Shown here: piece after piece, positions 1 to 7,220 of the stretch
Numbering within the stretch: position 1 is the stretch's first letter
Layout: each line of letters starts with the position of its first letter
From: Christensenella tenuis
GTDB taxonomy: Bacteria > Bacillota > Clostridia > Christensenellales > Christensenellaceae
NCBI RefSeq assembly: GCF_014287795.1
Contig: NZ_JACOON010000003.1
Location: 124,001-188,000, forward strand
Direction: 5' to 3'
DNA: 64,000 nucleotides
Notes under the pieces: generated by a model
Told to the model about the DNA's origin: nothing
The model's input: the letters and a program-made list of their open reading frames with translations, nothing else
Databases searched by the model: none
Position numbers and translations under genes: made by a program

Positions 1-1
1 C

Positions 2-1132
2 GTTGACGGTATTATCGGCGGCGTGGGCGCGATCATCGGCTTTGTACCGCAGATGCTCATTCTCTTTGTACTGCTTGCGCTTTTGGAGGACTGCGGCTAC
101 ATGGCGCGTGTCGCTTTTATCATGGACCGTATTTTCCGCAAATTCGGGTTGTCCGGTAAATCTTTCATCCCGATGCTGGTTGCTTCCGGCTGCGGTGTCC
201 CCGGTGTTATGGCAAGCCGTACGATTGAAAACGAATCCGACAGGCGCATGACAATCATGACGACGACGTTTGTTCCCTGCGGGGCCAAGCTTCCGATTAT
301 CGCCCTGATCGCAGGTGCGATGTTCCCGGAAAATTCCTGGTGGCTTGCGCCGTGCGCGTACTTCCTCGGAATCGGTATGGTCATCATCTCCGGTATCATT
401 CTGAAGAAGACCAAACCCTTCGCGGGCGAACCTGCTCCCTTCGTGATGGAGCTTCCCCAGTATCGTGTGCCGGGTGCCAAGGGCGTACTGATCCACATGT
501 GGGAACGCGGCAAATCATTCATCATCAAAGCCGGTACCATCATCTTCGCTTCGACAGTTGTGATCTGGCTGCTGAGCAACTTCAACACTTCGTTTGAAAT
601 GGTGGATACAAGCGAAAGTATGCTGGCAGGAATCGGCAATGCCATTGCCCCGGTCTTTGCACCGCTTGGTTTTGGCGACTGGCAGTCCTCCGTTGCAACG
701 ATCACCGGCCTTGTGGCCAAGGAAAACGTCGTGGCAACGATGGGCGTCCTGCATGGTATCGCCGATGCGACCGAGGAAAGCGTGGCCCTGCTCGCCAGTG
801 TGGCCGGTACATTCACCGTGGTCAGCGCTTTCTCTTTCATGGCATTCAACCTGCTGTGCGCTCCTTGCTTCGCGGCGATCGGTGCGATCAAGCGCGAGAT
901 GGGCAATGCAAAATGGACATGGGCGGCAATCGGCTATCAGACGCTTCTCGCGTATGTAGTTGCGTTCATCATCTTCCAGCTTGGCAGCGTGTTCGTTCTC
1001 GGACAGCCTTTCGGCGTCGGTGCAGTGATTGCCATAGCGCTCATCGCCCTTATTGTATGGCTGATGGCGCGCAAGGGCTATGACCCGTCAAAGAAGAGGG
1101 AAACGCTTTCCGCTGTGGAAGCAAATTCATAA
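2..1132 (+). CDS. feoB: Ferrous iron transporter FeoB, C-terminal part (5' end outside window)
   Basis: This is the membrane-gate half of FeoB, the GTP-driven Fe(II) importer of the cytoplasmic membrane. The frame is open from base 2, so the G domain and the start lie upstream. About 376 residues remain. Two Gate regions are visible, with the Cys-containing signatures SGCGVPG (near residues 63-69) and VPCGAK (near 93-98), plus several hydrophobic spans and a basic C-terminus. It ends 69 bases before a strong intrinsic terminator. A DtxR-type regulator and a FeoB-associated Cys-rich protein follow at once, which fits an iron-uptake locus. The identification is firm; only the missing 5' part limits it. 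Confidence 0.95.
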   Translation, partial: VDGIIGGVGAIIGFVPQMLILFVLLALLEDCGYMARVAFIMDRIFRKFGLSGKSFIPMLVASGCGVPGVMASRTIENESDRRMTIMTTTFVPCGAKLPIIALIAGAMFPENSWWLAPCAYFLGIGMVIISGIILKKTKPFAGEPAPFVMELPQYRVPGAKGVLIHMWERGKSFIIKAGTIIFASTVVIWLLSNFNTSFEMVDTSESMLAGIGNAIAPVFAPLGFGDWQSSVATITGLVAKENVVATMGVLHGIADATEESVALLASVAGTFTVVSAFSFMAFNLLCAPCFAAIGAIKREMGNAKWTWAAIGYQTLLAYVVAFIIFQLGSVFVLGQPFGVGAVIAIALIALIVWLMARKGYDPSKKRETLSAVEANS

Positions 1133-1200
1133 CAAAACCAATCTGAACAGATTCTCCTAAACCTCGGGCCGGTACCTTCCCGGCCCTGCCCTGAAAGGGT

Positions 1201-1236
1201 AAAAAATCCGGCATATTGACTTGCCGGATTTTTTCT
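1201..1236. terminator. Intrinsic terminator after feoB, usable in both directions
   Basis: An inverted repeat AAAATCCGGCA / TGCCGGATTTTTT closes a short hairpin. It is flanked by an A-run on the left and a T-run on the right. It lies between feoB (+) and the convergent dtxR-type gene (-), so it can stop both transcripts. Confidence 0.85.
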
Positions 1237-1318
1237 TGCCTCTTATTCCATTTTCGCTGGTCTTCCTCCCGCTATGCGGCAGCTCAAGATCGTCTTTCTG
1301 CTGTCCGTCTAGGCTTCG

Positions 1319-1687
1319 TTATTGACGATGCTCCTCCACGTATTCCCGGATGCGGTCAAAGGTACGTGTGCTGATGATATGTTCGATCCGGCAGGCGTCC
1401 TGTTCCGCAATATCCGGCTCCACCCCTAACGTTTCAATCAGGAATTCCTGGATTAGAATATGCCGTTCATAGATCTCCTTGGCCTTCTGCAGGCCTTTAT
1501 CCGTCAGCTCGATGAAACCGCTTTTATCCATTGTAATATAGTCCTGCTTCTTCAGTATGCTCATTGCCCTGCTGACGCTGGGCTTGGAATAATCCAGCCG
1601 ATTTGCAATATCGATCGAGCGGACGCAACCTAGTTTCTTTTGCAGGAGCAAAATTGTCTCCAGATAATTTTCCCCAGATTCGCGCAT
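1319..1687 (-). CDS. DtxR/MntR-family metal-dependent transcriptional regulator
   Basis: A 122-residue winged-helix regulator of the DtxR/MntR/IdeR family, which represses metal uptake genes when loaded with Fe(II) or Mn(II). The N-terminal helix-turn-helix runs over roughly residues 1-70 (GENYLETILLL, then SKPSVSRAMSILKK). The rest is the short dimerisation and metal-binding domain with Glu/His-rich ERHILIQEFL and EHI segments. There is no SH3-like third domain, so it is of the short MntR type. ATG 1687 is chosen because GGGGGAG lies just upstream and the predicted promoter (1733-1761) lies inside the longer open frame. It sits between feoB and the FeoB-associated gene, and DtxR-like palindromes are next door. 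Iron control is more likely than manganese from this context. Confidence 0.88.
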   Translation of the reverse strand: MRESGENYLETILLLQKKLGCVRSIDIANRLDYSKPSVSRAMSILKKQDYITMDKSGFIELTDKGLQKAKEIYERHILIQEFLIETLGVEPDIAEQDACRIEHIISTRTFDRIREYVEEHRQ

Positions 1688-1732
1688 TCCGTCTCCCCCT
1701 TCTGTTTCTTCGTCCCCGAAGTTATTGGTTCT

Positions 1733-1761
1733 ATTGTAACACACGCCCTTGGGGTTCTCAA
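1733..1761 (-). promoter_or_regulatory. Sigma-70-type promoter of the DtxR-type gene
   Basis: Minus-strand TTGAGA (1761-1756), a 17-base spacer and TACAAT (1738-1733). It gives a 5' leader of about 40 bases to the ATG at 1687. Confidence 0.6.
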
Positions 1762-1782
1762 ATAAATTTTTGCGATATAGGG

Positions 1783-1811
1783 TTGACAAACACAGGCTGT
1801 AGTGGTAGACT
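1783..1811 (+). promoter_or_regulatory. Sigma-70-type promoter of the FeoB-associated gene
   Basis: TTGACA (1783-1788), a 17-base spacer and TAGACT (1806-1811). It points to the small Cys-rich gene at 2063. Two DtxR-like palindromes lie immediately downstream of the -10, so bound regulator would block initiation or early elongation. Confidence 0.65.
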
Positions 1812-1820
1812 TTAATCATG

Positions 1821-1836
1821 GTTAGCGTAGACTAAC
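1821..1836. promoter_or_regulatory. DtxR-like operator 1
   Basis: GTTAGCGTAGACTAAC has arms GTTAG/CTAAC. It resembles the TTAGGNTNNNCTAA-type boxes of DtxR/IdeR regulators and starts ten bases after the -10 of the promoter at 1783. Assignment to the neighbouring regulator is inference from position and similarity. Confidence 0.6.
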
Positions 1837-1853
1837 TAAATTTTACAAGCGAA

Positions 1854-1869
1854 GTTAGCTTATGCTAAT
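1854..1869. promoter_or_regulatory. DtxR-like operator 2
   Basis: GTTAGCTTATGCTAAT contains the near-perfect arms TTAGC/GCTAA. It lies 33 bases (about three helical turns) after the first operator, which fits cooperative binding by a dimeric regulator. Confidence 0.6.
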
Positions 1870-2050
1870 CACTTGTAGGTTGCCCGTCCACAAGACGGGA
1901 ACGGTGCGGGGAGCAAATCCTGCGCACTATATGAAAAGATACGTTCCCCATACGTACATACTCCTGACATGTTTTGCGCTGGGCCTGGGCATCTGTTGAC
2001 CTCCGATCTCCGGCCCGGCCGAAACCAGGAAATGAAACATTGGGAATAAA
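1870..2050 (+). other. Structured 5' leader of the FeoB-associated gene, class unknown
   Basis: About 180 bases separate the operators from the small gene and hold several hairpins: CCCGTC/GACGGG at about 1884-1900, GTGCG/CGCAC at about 1905-1928, and GGGCC/GGCCC at about 1980-2018. An open frame of 22 codons (ATG near 1931) has no clear ribosome site. The leader is unusually long and structured for a 53-codon gene. I could not match it confidently to a known riboswitch class. Confidence 0.35.
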
Positions 2051-2062
2051 GGAGGCGTTAAA

Positions 2063-2224
2063 GTGAATCCAGGAACCATACTCGTCGTTGTAATCGTGGC
2101 AGTTTGCTTTGGGCTTTCGATCTTCGGACTCGTACGGCAACAAAAAAAAGGAGGATGCTGCGGATCATGCAAGGGCTGTTCGCATTCATCCACTTGCCAT
2201 ACCAGCTCCACCCATAAAATTTGA
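2063..2224 (+). CDS. FeoB-associated Cys-rich small membrane protein
   Basis: A 53-residue protein starting at GTG 2063 behind an excellent ribosome site (AAGGAGGCG). It has one N-terminal transmembrane helix (TILVVVIVAVCFGLSIFGL), then a basic turn (RQQKKGG) and a Cys/His cluster with CC, CKGC and C spaced by Ser and His. This layout is that of the FeoB-associated Cys-rich membrane protein family, small partners encoded beside feoB that are thought to help handle Fe(II). Two DtxR-like boxes upstream suggest iron control. Its separation from feoB by the regulator gene is unusual, since it normally follows feoB directly. An intrinsic terminator follows at 2257. Confidence 0.82.
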   Translation: MNPGTILVVVIVAVCFGLSIFGLVRQQKKGGCCGSCKGCSHSSTCHTSSTHKI

Positions 2225-2256
2225 CCCCCCATTCTTAAATACAGACCTCCGGAAAG

Positions 2257-2283
2257 ACGGCCTATGCCATGGCCGTTTTTTCA
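2257..2283 (+). terminator. Intrinsic terminator after the FeoB-associated gene
   Basis: Stem ACGGCC/GGCCGT followed by a run of six T residues, 32 bases after the stop codon. Confidence 0.8.
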
Positions 2284-2318
2284 TTTCATTCAAAACAATC
2301 AAAAAATTCCCCTCTTGC

Positions 2319-2347
2319 TTGACATAAAATTTTCTCTTTGCTATAAT
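2319..2347 (+). promoter_or_regulatory. Consensus sigma-70 promoter for the MATE pump gene
   Basis: TTGACA (2319-2324), exactly 17 bases, TATAAT (2342-2347). This is a full consensus match, so control probably acts after initiation through the attenuator downstream. Confidence 0.8.
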
Positions 2348-2432
2348 TTACCGGACTAAAGAATTAAATCGTGCCGTGATGCTGTGCCGCCGGGTGCGCA
2401 TCACGTAAGATGCACAAATTTATTCGTATTGT

Positions 2433-2466
2433 TAGGCCTTCGGATACGCGAAGGCCTATTATTTTT
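2433..2466 (+). terminator. Leader terminator (attenuator) upstream of the MATE pump
   Basis: A 10-bp stem TAGGCCTTCG/CGAAGGCCTA followed by TTATTTTT lies between the promoter and the ATG at 2549. Upstream, GTGATGC and GCATCAC (about 2376-2405) can pair, and GCGCATC can alternatively pair with GATGCAC (2410-2416). These competing pairings are what an attenuator or small riboswitch would need. The ligand is unknown. Confidence 0.65.
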
Positions 2467-2548
2467 GGAATCAGTTGCCCGCATACAGCTGATTTTGGGA
2501 CAAATTGTGCCGGAGAGCGCCTGTAAAAACGCCCGGCCGGGAGGAAAA

Positions 2549-3910
2549 ATGGAACATACGAACATTCTGAACCAAAGCATCTATAAGACGTTTTTCAAAT
2601 ACGTCTCCCTGAATGTGCTAAGCATGCTCGGGGTTTCCCTGTACGTCCTTGCGGACACATTCTTCGTCGCCAACGGAGTCGGCGCAGACGGCCTGGTTGC
2701 CCTCAATCTCGCCCTGCCTGTGTTCAGCCTGATTAACGGGACGGGGCTTTTGATCGGCATCGGCTCGGCAACTCTTTTTTCTATTGCCACCGGCAAGGGA
2801 GAGCAGGGCGCGGGCAGCCGTATCTTTACGCAATCCTTCCTTCTCGGAGCAACCATCGGTATTATTCTCACCCTATGCGGTATTTTCCTAAACCGCCCGA
2901 TTGCAATGGTGCTTGGCGCAAAGGGAGAGCATATCATTTCCATGACCTCGACCTATCTCAAGCTGTTGATGGTATTTTCCTGTGCTTTTATCCTCAATAA
3001 CCTGCTCGTCGCGTTTGTGCGCAATGACGGGAATCCCCGCCTTGCCATGTTCGGCATGCTCGGCAGCTGCCTTTTTAATATCGTGTTCGACTACATCTTT
3101 GTCTTTCCCATGCAGCTCGGCATCTTTGGCGCTGCCCTTGCGACTGGGGTATCCCCCATACTCAGTATGGTAATCCTTTCCTCTCATTTTTTCCGCAGGA
3201 AAAATCATTTTCGGCTGAAAAAAACGCGTATAAACGGACGCGAACTTGCAAGTTCCGTCTTTACAGGCATCCCCTCTTTTATTACTGAATTTTCCTCTGG
3301 CATTATCATTTTCCTGTTCAATATGGTGATTATGGGGATCGCTGGGGATATCGGTGTAGCGGCATATGGCATCGTGGCCAACCTTGCGCTGGTATGTATT
3401 GCAATCTTTACAGGTGTTGGACAGGGAATCCAGCCCGTTGTCAGCGTAAATTATGGCGCGGGGCGCATGGGAAACGTACTGCGCACCTATCTTCTTGGCG
3501 CGGCGCTTGCGTTTGTGCTCGGCGGATTGTTTTACCTCGCCGCCCGGCTCATTCCGGACCAGATTGCCTCTGTCTTCAACAATGAAGGAAACGAGCAACT
3601 GCAAACCCTCACACGGAGTGGGCTCTCCATTTATTTTTTCGGGTTCCTGTTCGCAGGCGTAAACGTCGTAACAACTTCGTTTTTTGCTTCCATTGCCCGC
3701 CCGAAACCTTCATTCCTGATTTCCGCGCTGCGCGGCTTTGCCCTGATCGTTCCCTGCCTGCTCCTGCTGCCCGAACTGTTTGGTCTTAACGGCGTATGGA
3801 TGACCGGCCCGGCTGCAGAATTGCTTACTTTTATATGCTGCATAGCGTTTATGCTTTCGTTTTTCAAAAAGCATCGTGTGCAGGCGTCAAAACTGCTGAA
3901 AGTTAATTGA
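2549..3910 (+). CDS. MATE-family multidrug/cation antiporter (MepA-like)
   Basis: A 453-residue integral membrane protein with about 12 hydrophobic spans, the usual MATE size, arranged as two similar halves. It would export cationic drugs or metabolites in exchange for Na+ or H+. Typical features are the N-terminal LADTFFVANGVGADGLVALNLALP-type stretch (near 32-55) and its counterpart in the second half (ANLALVCIAIFTGVGQGIQP). ATG 2549 is chosen over the longer open frame because GGAGGAAAA precedes it and the frame upstream overlaps the leader terminator. Transcription is predicted from the consensus promoter at 2319 through an attenuator at 2433-2466. The substrate cannot be read from sequence. 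Confidence 0.9.
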   Translation: MEHTNILNQSIYKTFFKYVSLNVLSMLGVSLYVLADTFFVANGVGADGLVALNLALPVFSLINGTGLLIGIGSATLFSIATGKGEQGAGSRIFTQSFLLGATIGIILTLCGIFLNRPIAMVLGAKGEHIISMTSTYLKLLMVFSCAFILNNLLVAFVRNDGNPRLAMFGMLGSCLFNIVFDYIFVFPMQLGIFGAALATGVSPILSMVILSSHFFRRKNHFRLKKTRINGRELASSVFTGIPSFITEFSSGIIIFLFNMVIMGIAGDIGVAAYGIVANLALVCIAIFTGVGQGIQPVVSVNYGAGRMGNVLRTYLLGAALAFVLGGLFYLAARLIPDQIASVFNNEGNEQLQTLTRSGLSIYFFGFLFAGVNVVTTSFFASIARPKPSFLISALRGFALIVPCLLLLPELFGLNGVWMTGPAAELLTFICCIAFMLSFFKKHRVQASKLLKVN

Positions 3911-3999
3911 CTTTGCAGGCATGGTTTGATACGATTTCCATAGAACATTTTGCGCGGTCCTGCGCGTTCTTTTTCGGGCTATATGAAACGGAGGAACCC

Positions 4000-5277
4000 A
4001 TGAAAAATCCATACGGTGAAATTTACGGATATTTGAAGGATATCGAGATCATCGATACGCACGAGCATCTTCCGCCGTGGGAGAAAAAACGCAATACTGA
4101 CGGCGATGTGTTTTCGGAATTCCTGCAGCACTATATGAATCGGGATTTAATTTCAGCCGGAATGCCCCCGGAAACATGCGGCAAACTTCTTACATCGGGG
4201 CTTACAATCCGTGAAAAGTGGGAGCTTGCCTCCCCTTATTGGGAATATTGCCGTTATACCGGCTATGGCCGCAGCCTTGAAATCGCCGTGCGTGATATTT
4301 ACGGAATCAGCCAGATCGACGGCAGCACGATCGAAGCGTTAAACGATGCCTTCCGTCAGTCAATGAACGAAGGTCATTATGAAAAAGTGCTCCATGAGAT
4401 GTCTCACATTAAGGTGAGTATCCTCGACGCGCTCGAACCGGAATTTTCCCCGCCCGACCCGGCTTTTTTCCGCCCGGTACGACGCATCAACCGCTTCGTT
4501 TTTCCGCTCGGCGGCGCGGACCTCATGGATTTGGAACGCGAATCGGGCGTCACCATTTCCACCTTTGACGACTATCTCGAGGCATGCGATATCGCGGTTG
4601 CCCACTATGCGGAATACTGCGCGGGCCTCAAATGCTCCCTCGCCTACGACCGCAGCCTTTATTTCCCACGCGCAGCGCGTTGCGATGCCGAACGGGCGTT
4701 TAATGAATTTTTCCGCTCCAATTACTATATCGAGCGTGAAGAACGCATTTTCTGTCCGGGCGAAGCATTTCAGAATTATATGATGCATCATGTCCTGAAC
4801 GCCGCCCAGAAACATCATATGGTAATCCAGATGCACACGGGTATGCAGGAAGGCAGCGGGAATATCGTCTCCAACAGCAATCCCGCTTTGTTAAGCAATT
4901 TATTTCTCGAATATCCCGGTGTGCGCTTCGACATTTTCCACATCGGTTATCCCTACTATCACGAACTTGGCGCCTTGGCAAAAATGTTTCCCAATGTGTA
5001 TGCGGACATGAGCTGGGCGCATATCCTCTGCCCCGCGGCCGCGCGCAGCGCACTCAGCGAATGGCTGGAATCCGTTCCTTATAATAAAATCTTTGGTTTT
5101 GGCGGGGATTACTGCCTTGTGGACGGCGTTTATGCCCATCAGTATATGGCACGCATCCACATTTCGCGCGTGCTGGCAGATAAAGTGGAAGAGGGACTTT
5201 TCGATACAGACAAAGCAAAAGAAATTGGCAGGGCCATTTTATACGATAATCCGGCAAACTTGTTCGGCATCAAATAA
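4000..5277 (+). CDS. Amidohydrolase-superfamily protein (uronate-isomerase/TIM-barrel type)
   Basis: A 425-residue metal-dependent TIM-barrel protein. The start ATG 4000 follows GGAGG. The amidohydrolase signature IDTHEHLP (near 17-24) supplies the first two His ligands. Further candidates are QMHTGMQEGSG (near 280), DIFHIGYPYYHE (near 315) and the late barrel Asp in GFGGDYCLVDG (near 365), with the C-terminal DNPANLF typical of amidohydrolase_2 and glucuronate-isomerase relatives. It lies 89 bases after the MATE gene and 12 bases before the methyltransferase gene on the same strand, so the three may be co-transcribed. The substrate is unknown; a sugar-acid or lactone reaction is possible. 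Confidence 0.75.
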   Translation: MKNPYGEIYGYLKDIEIIDTHEHLPPWEKKRNTDGDVFSEFLQHYMNRDLISAGMPPETCGKLLTSGLTIREKWELASPYWEYCRYTGYGRSLEIAVRDIYGISQIDGSTIEALNDAFRQSMNEGHYEKVLHEMSHIKVSILDALEPEFSPPDPAFFRPVRRINRFVFPLGGADLMDLERESGVTISTFDDYLEACDIAVAHYAEYCAGLKCSLAYDRSLYFPRAARCDAERAFNEFFRSNYYIEREERIFCPGEAFQNYMMHHVLNAAQKHHMVIQMHTGMQEGSGNIVSNSNPALLSNLFLEYPGVRFDIFHIGYPYYHELGALAKMFPNVYADMSWAHILCPAAARSALSEWLESVPYNKIFGFGGDYCLVDGVYAHQYMARIHISRVLADKVEEGLFDTDKAKEIGRAILYDNPANLFGIK

Positions 5278-5289
5278 CGAGGTGAGCAC

Positions 5290-6060
5290 ATGACGCAATG
5301 GGATTCTGCCCTTTACCTGAAATACGAACAGGAACGCACACAGCCTTCGCGCGACCTTGCCGCGCGTCTCCCCCAGAAGGGAGTCTCGCGCATCCTCGAT
5401 GTTGGCTGCGGCCCGGGAAACAGTACGCACGTATTGCGCAGGCGCTATCCCGGCGCATATATCCTTGGGATAGACGGATCGGAAAATATGATCGGACAAG
5501 CGAGGCGGTCTTATCCACAGGAAAGCTGGCAGGTGTGCAGCGCCCCGGAAGGGTTTCGGCGGCTGCCCCACGATTTTGACGCGGTGTTTTCCAATGCCTG
5601 CATCCAGTGGATCCCCAAGCATCCTGCGCTGATTCCCGCTATGCTGGAACTTCTCAGGCCGGGCGGTATGCTTGCCGTACAGGTGCCGATGAATTTTCAA
5701 GAGCCTGTTCACCAGATCATCGATGCGGCGGTCCATTCGGAGAAGTGGAGCCGTCTCCTTCCTCAAAAGCGTATTTTCCATACGCTTACCCCAGAGGAAT
5801 ATTATGCCCATTTGTCCGCTATCTCTTCAAGCGTTTCCATTTGGCAGACGATCTATTACCATAGTATGGATTCCGCGAAAGATATCCTGGACTGGTATCG
5901 CGGGACAGGCCTGCGTCCTTATCTTGAACAGCTCCCCGTCGGAAAAAAGGAGGAGCTTGAAGAAGATATCTTTGCCCTTCTCCGGCAGGAATATCCGGTG
6001 CAGAAAAACGGCAAAATTATTTACCGTTTTCCACGCTTTTTCTTTACTGCCGTAAAGTAG
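5290..6060 (+). CDS. tam: Trans-aconitate methyltransferase-like SAM-dependent methyltransferase
   Basis: A 256-residue class I SAM methyltransferase. It contains the SAM-binding motif LDVGCGPGN (near 36-44), the acidic loop GIDGSENMI (near 61-69) and the SNACIQWIPKH segment typical of Tam, which methyl-esterifies trans-aconitate at the expense of SAM. Length and the whole C-terminal region (RFPRFFFTAVK) agree with Tam. ATG 5290 follows CGAGGTGAG. It is convergent with the hydrolase gene at 6299-7180. A decayed second copy of its 3' third lies at 11151-11535, showing that this locus has been duplicated. Trans-aconitate is the best guess, though relatives act on other small acids. Confidence 0.85.
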   Translation: MTQWDSALYLKYEQERTQPSRDLAARLPQKGVSRILDVGCGPGNSTHVLRRRYPGAYILGIDGSENMIGQARRSYPQESWQVCSAPEGFRRLPHDFDAVFSNACIQWIPKHPALIPAMLELLRPGGMLAVQVPMNFQEPVHQIIDAAVHSEKWSRLLPQKRIFHTLTPEEYYAHLSAISSSVSIWQTIYYHSMDSAKDILDWYRGTGLRPYLEQLPVGKKEELEEDIFALLRQEYPVQKNGKIIYRFPRFFFTAVK

Positions 6061-6258
6061 ATAGCGGACGCGTCCTTTCTTACCTGTTTTGTTGTAGTTG
6101 CGGTTCATGCCTGCCGTTTTGTCCTTCCTGTTCGGTCTCATTTATAATGATTCAAGATTTATTTCTGTTTTTCAAGGCTCCCCATACGACAAAAGCGCCA
6201 TGCGCTGTTGCGCCTGACGCTCCTGTCTGTAACTTCTTGGTCAAAAAATTTTCCCAGC

Positions 6259-6300
6259 TTGGGCAGGAGGTCGATGAGAAACCCTGCCCAATTTCGTTTT
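6259..6300. terminator. Terminator between convergent tam and hydrolase genes
   Basis: A 9-bp stem TTGGGCAGG/CCTGCCCAA with a 15-base loop. A T-rich tail follows on the plus strand (TTTCGTTTT), and on the minus strand an A/T-rich run with six T residues follows within 20 bases. It sits against the stop codon of the minus-strand operon. Confidence 0.55.
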
Positions 6301-7180
6301 AAGCTCCAAAAAATTTTTCCAGTTCCGATGCCAGAAGCTCCGGGCATTCCTCTGCCATCTGGTGGCCGTAGTCGAGGACGACACTGGTGACGTCTTCTGC
6401 AACCAGTTTCATTTCGCGTTCCACTTCTTCAAAGATAAATTCCCTGCCCCCAAGCGCCAGCACCGGCATTTTCAGCTTTTCTTTGGCCGCTTCGAGGTTC
6501 CACTCCGCATCTTGGAATGTGGCTCTGTAAATTTCGCACATACTGCGGATGCCGTCTGGCTTTGAATAGCATCGGATATATTCATCCATCGCATCGTCTG
6601 GAATATTACAGTCCAACGCCTCATTCTTTAAGAACTGGTCAAAATAGATCCTTTCACGTCCCGTAATCAGCGCCTCCGGAAATGCCGGCACATTGTAAAA
6701 ATTGATGTGCCATAGCCAGCGGTTGCCCTCCACATTTTCCGGCGTCAGGTGAGACCATTCTTCCAGTCCGAAACCGGGCAGGAGCATCTCGATATAGGCA
6801 AATTTCATTATGCGGTCAGGATATTTTTTGGCGATGCAATATCCGCACGCCGCGCCCCAATCTTCTCCCGTAAGGTAAAACTTGTCAATCCCGAGCTGGT
6901 CGGCCAGTGATACGATGTCGTCCGCCATCGTCATCATGTCATATCCGTCTTTCGGACGGTTTGAATCCCCGAGACCACGCAGATCCGGGCATACGACCGT
7001 GTATTTCTCCGTCAGGATAGGCATGAGCTTCCGCCAGTAATAGGAAGTTTTGGGAACGCCGTGAAGCAGGATCAGCGCCGGGCCCTGCCCCGCCGTGTAA
7101 TAATGCAGGCGAACTCCGTTGCAGGTCTTGCGGGAATGAGTTACCTTGTTGCCCTGAAAGTCCAAAATATCTTGTTTCAT
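6299..7180 (-). CDS. Alpha/beta-hydrolase fold protein, epoxide hydrolase/dehalogenase-like
   Basis: A 293-residue cytoplasmic hydrolase. The oxyanion-hole motif HGVPKTSYYW (near 40-49) precedes a nucleophile elbow GEDWGAACG (near 106-114) in which Asp rather than Ser is the nucleophile. The late DYGHQMAEECPE supplies the catalytic His. An Asp nucleophile in this setting is typical of soluble epoxide hydrolases and haloacetate dehalogenases. ATG 7180 is chosen because AAAAGGAGAAG lies upstream. It is the last gene of the minus-strand sugar operon, 40 bases after permease 1, so its substrate may be related to that sugar locus. The exact reaction is unknown. Confidence 0.78.
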   Translation of the reverse strand: MKQDILDFQGNKVTHSRKTCNGVRLHYYTAGQGPALILLHGVPKTSYYWRKLMPILTEKYTVVCPDLRGLGDSNRPKDGYDMMTMADDIVSLADQLGIDKFYLTGEDWGAACGYCIAKKYPDRIMKFAYIEMLLPGFGLEEWSHLTPENVEGNRWLWHINFYNVPAFPEALITGRERIYFDQFLKNEALDCNIPDDAMDEYIRCYSKPDGIRSMCEIYRATFQDAEWNLEAAKEKLKMPVLALGGREFIFEEVEREMKLVAEDVTSVVLDYGHQMAEECPELLASELEKFFGA

Positions 7181-7220
7181 GTTTTCTTCTCCTTTTGATT
7201 TTATTTTAAATTGATTGTGG

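Noticed and set aside
1688..1819. Longer start for the DtxR-type regulator at 1819
   Set aside because: The extra 44 codons would cover the gene's own promoter (1733-1761), and family similarity starts at the ATG at 1687.
1870..2050. Cobalamin riboswitch in the leader of the FeoB-associated gene
   Set aside because: A few words resemble the class, but the B12 box and the spacing of the core elements could not be found.
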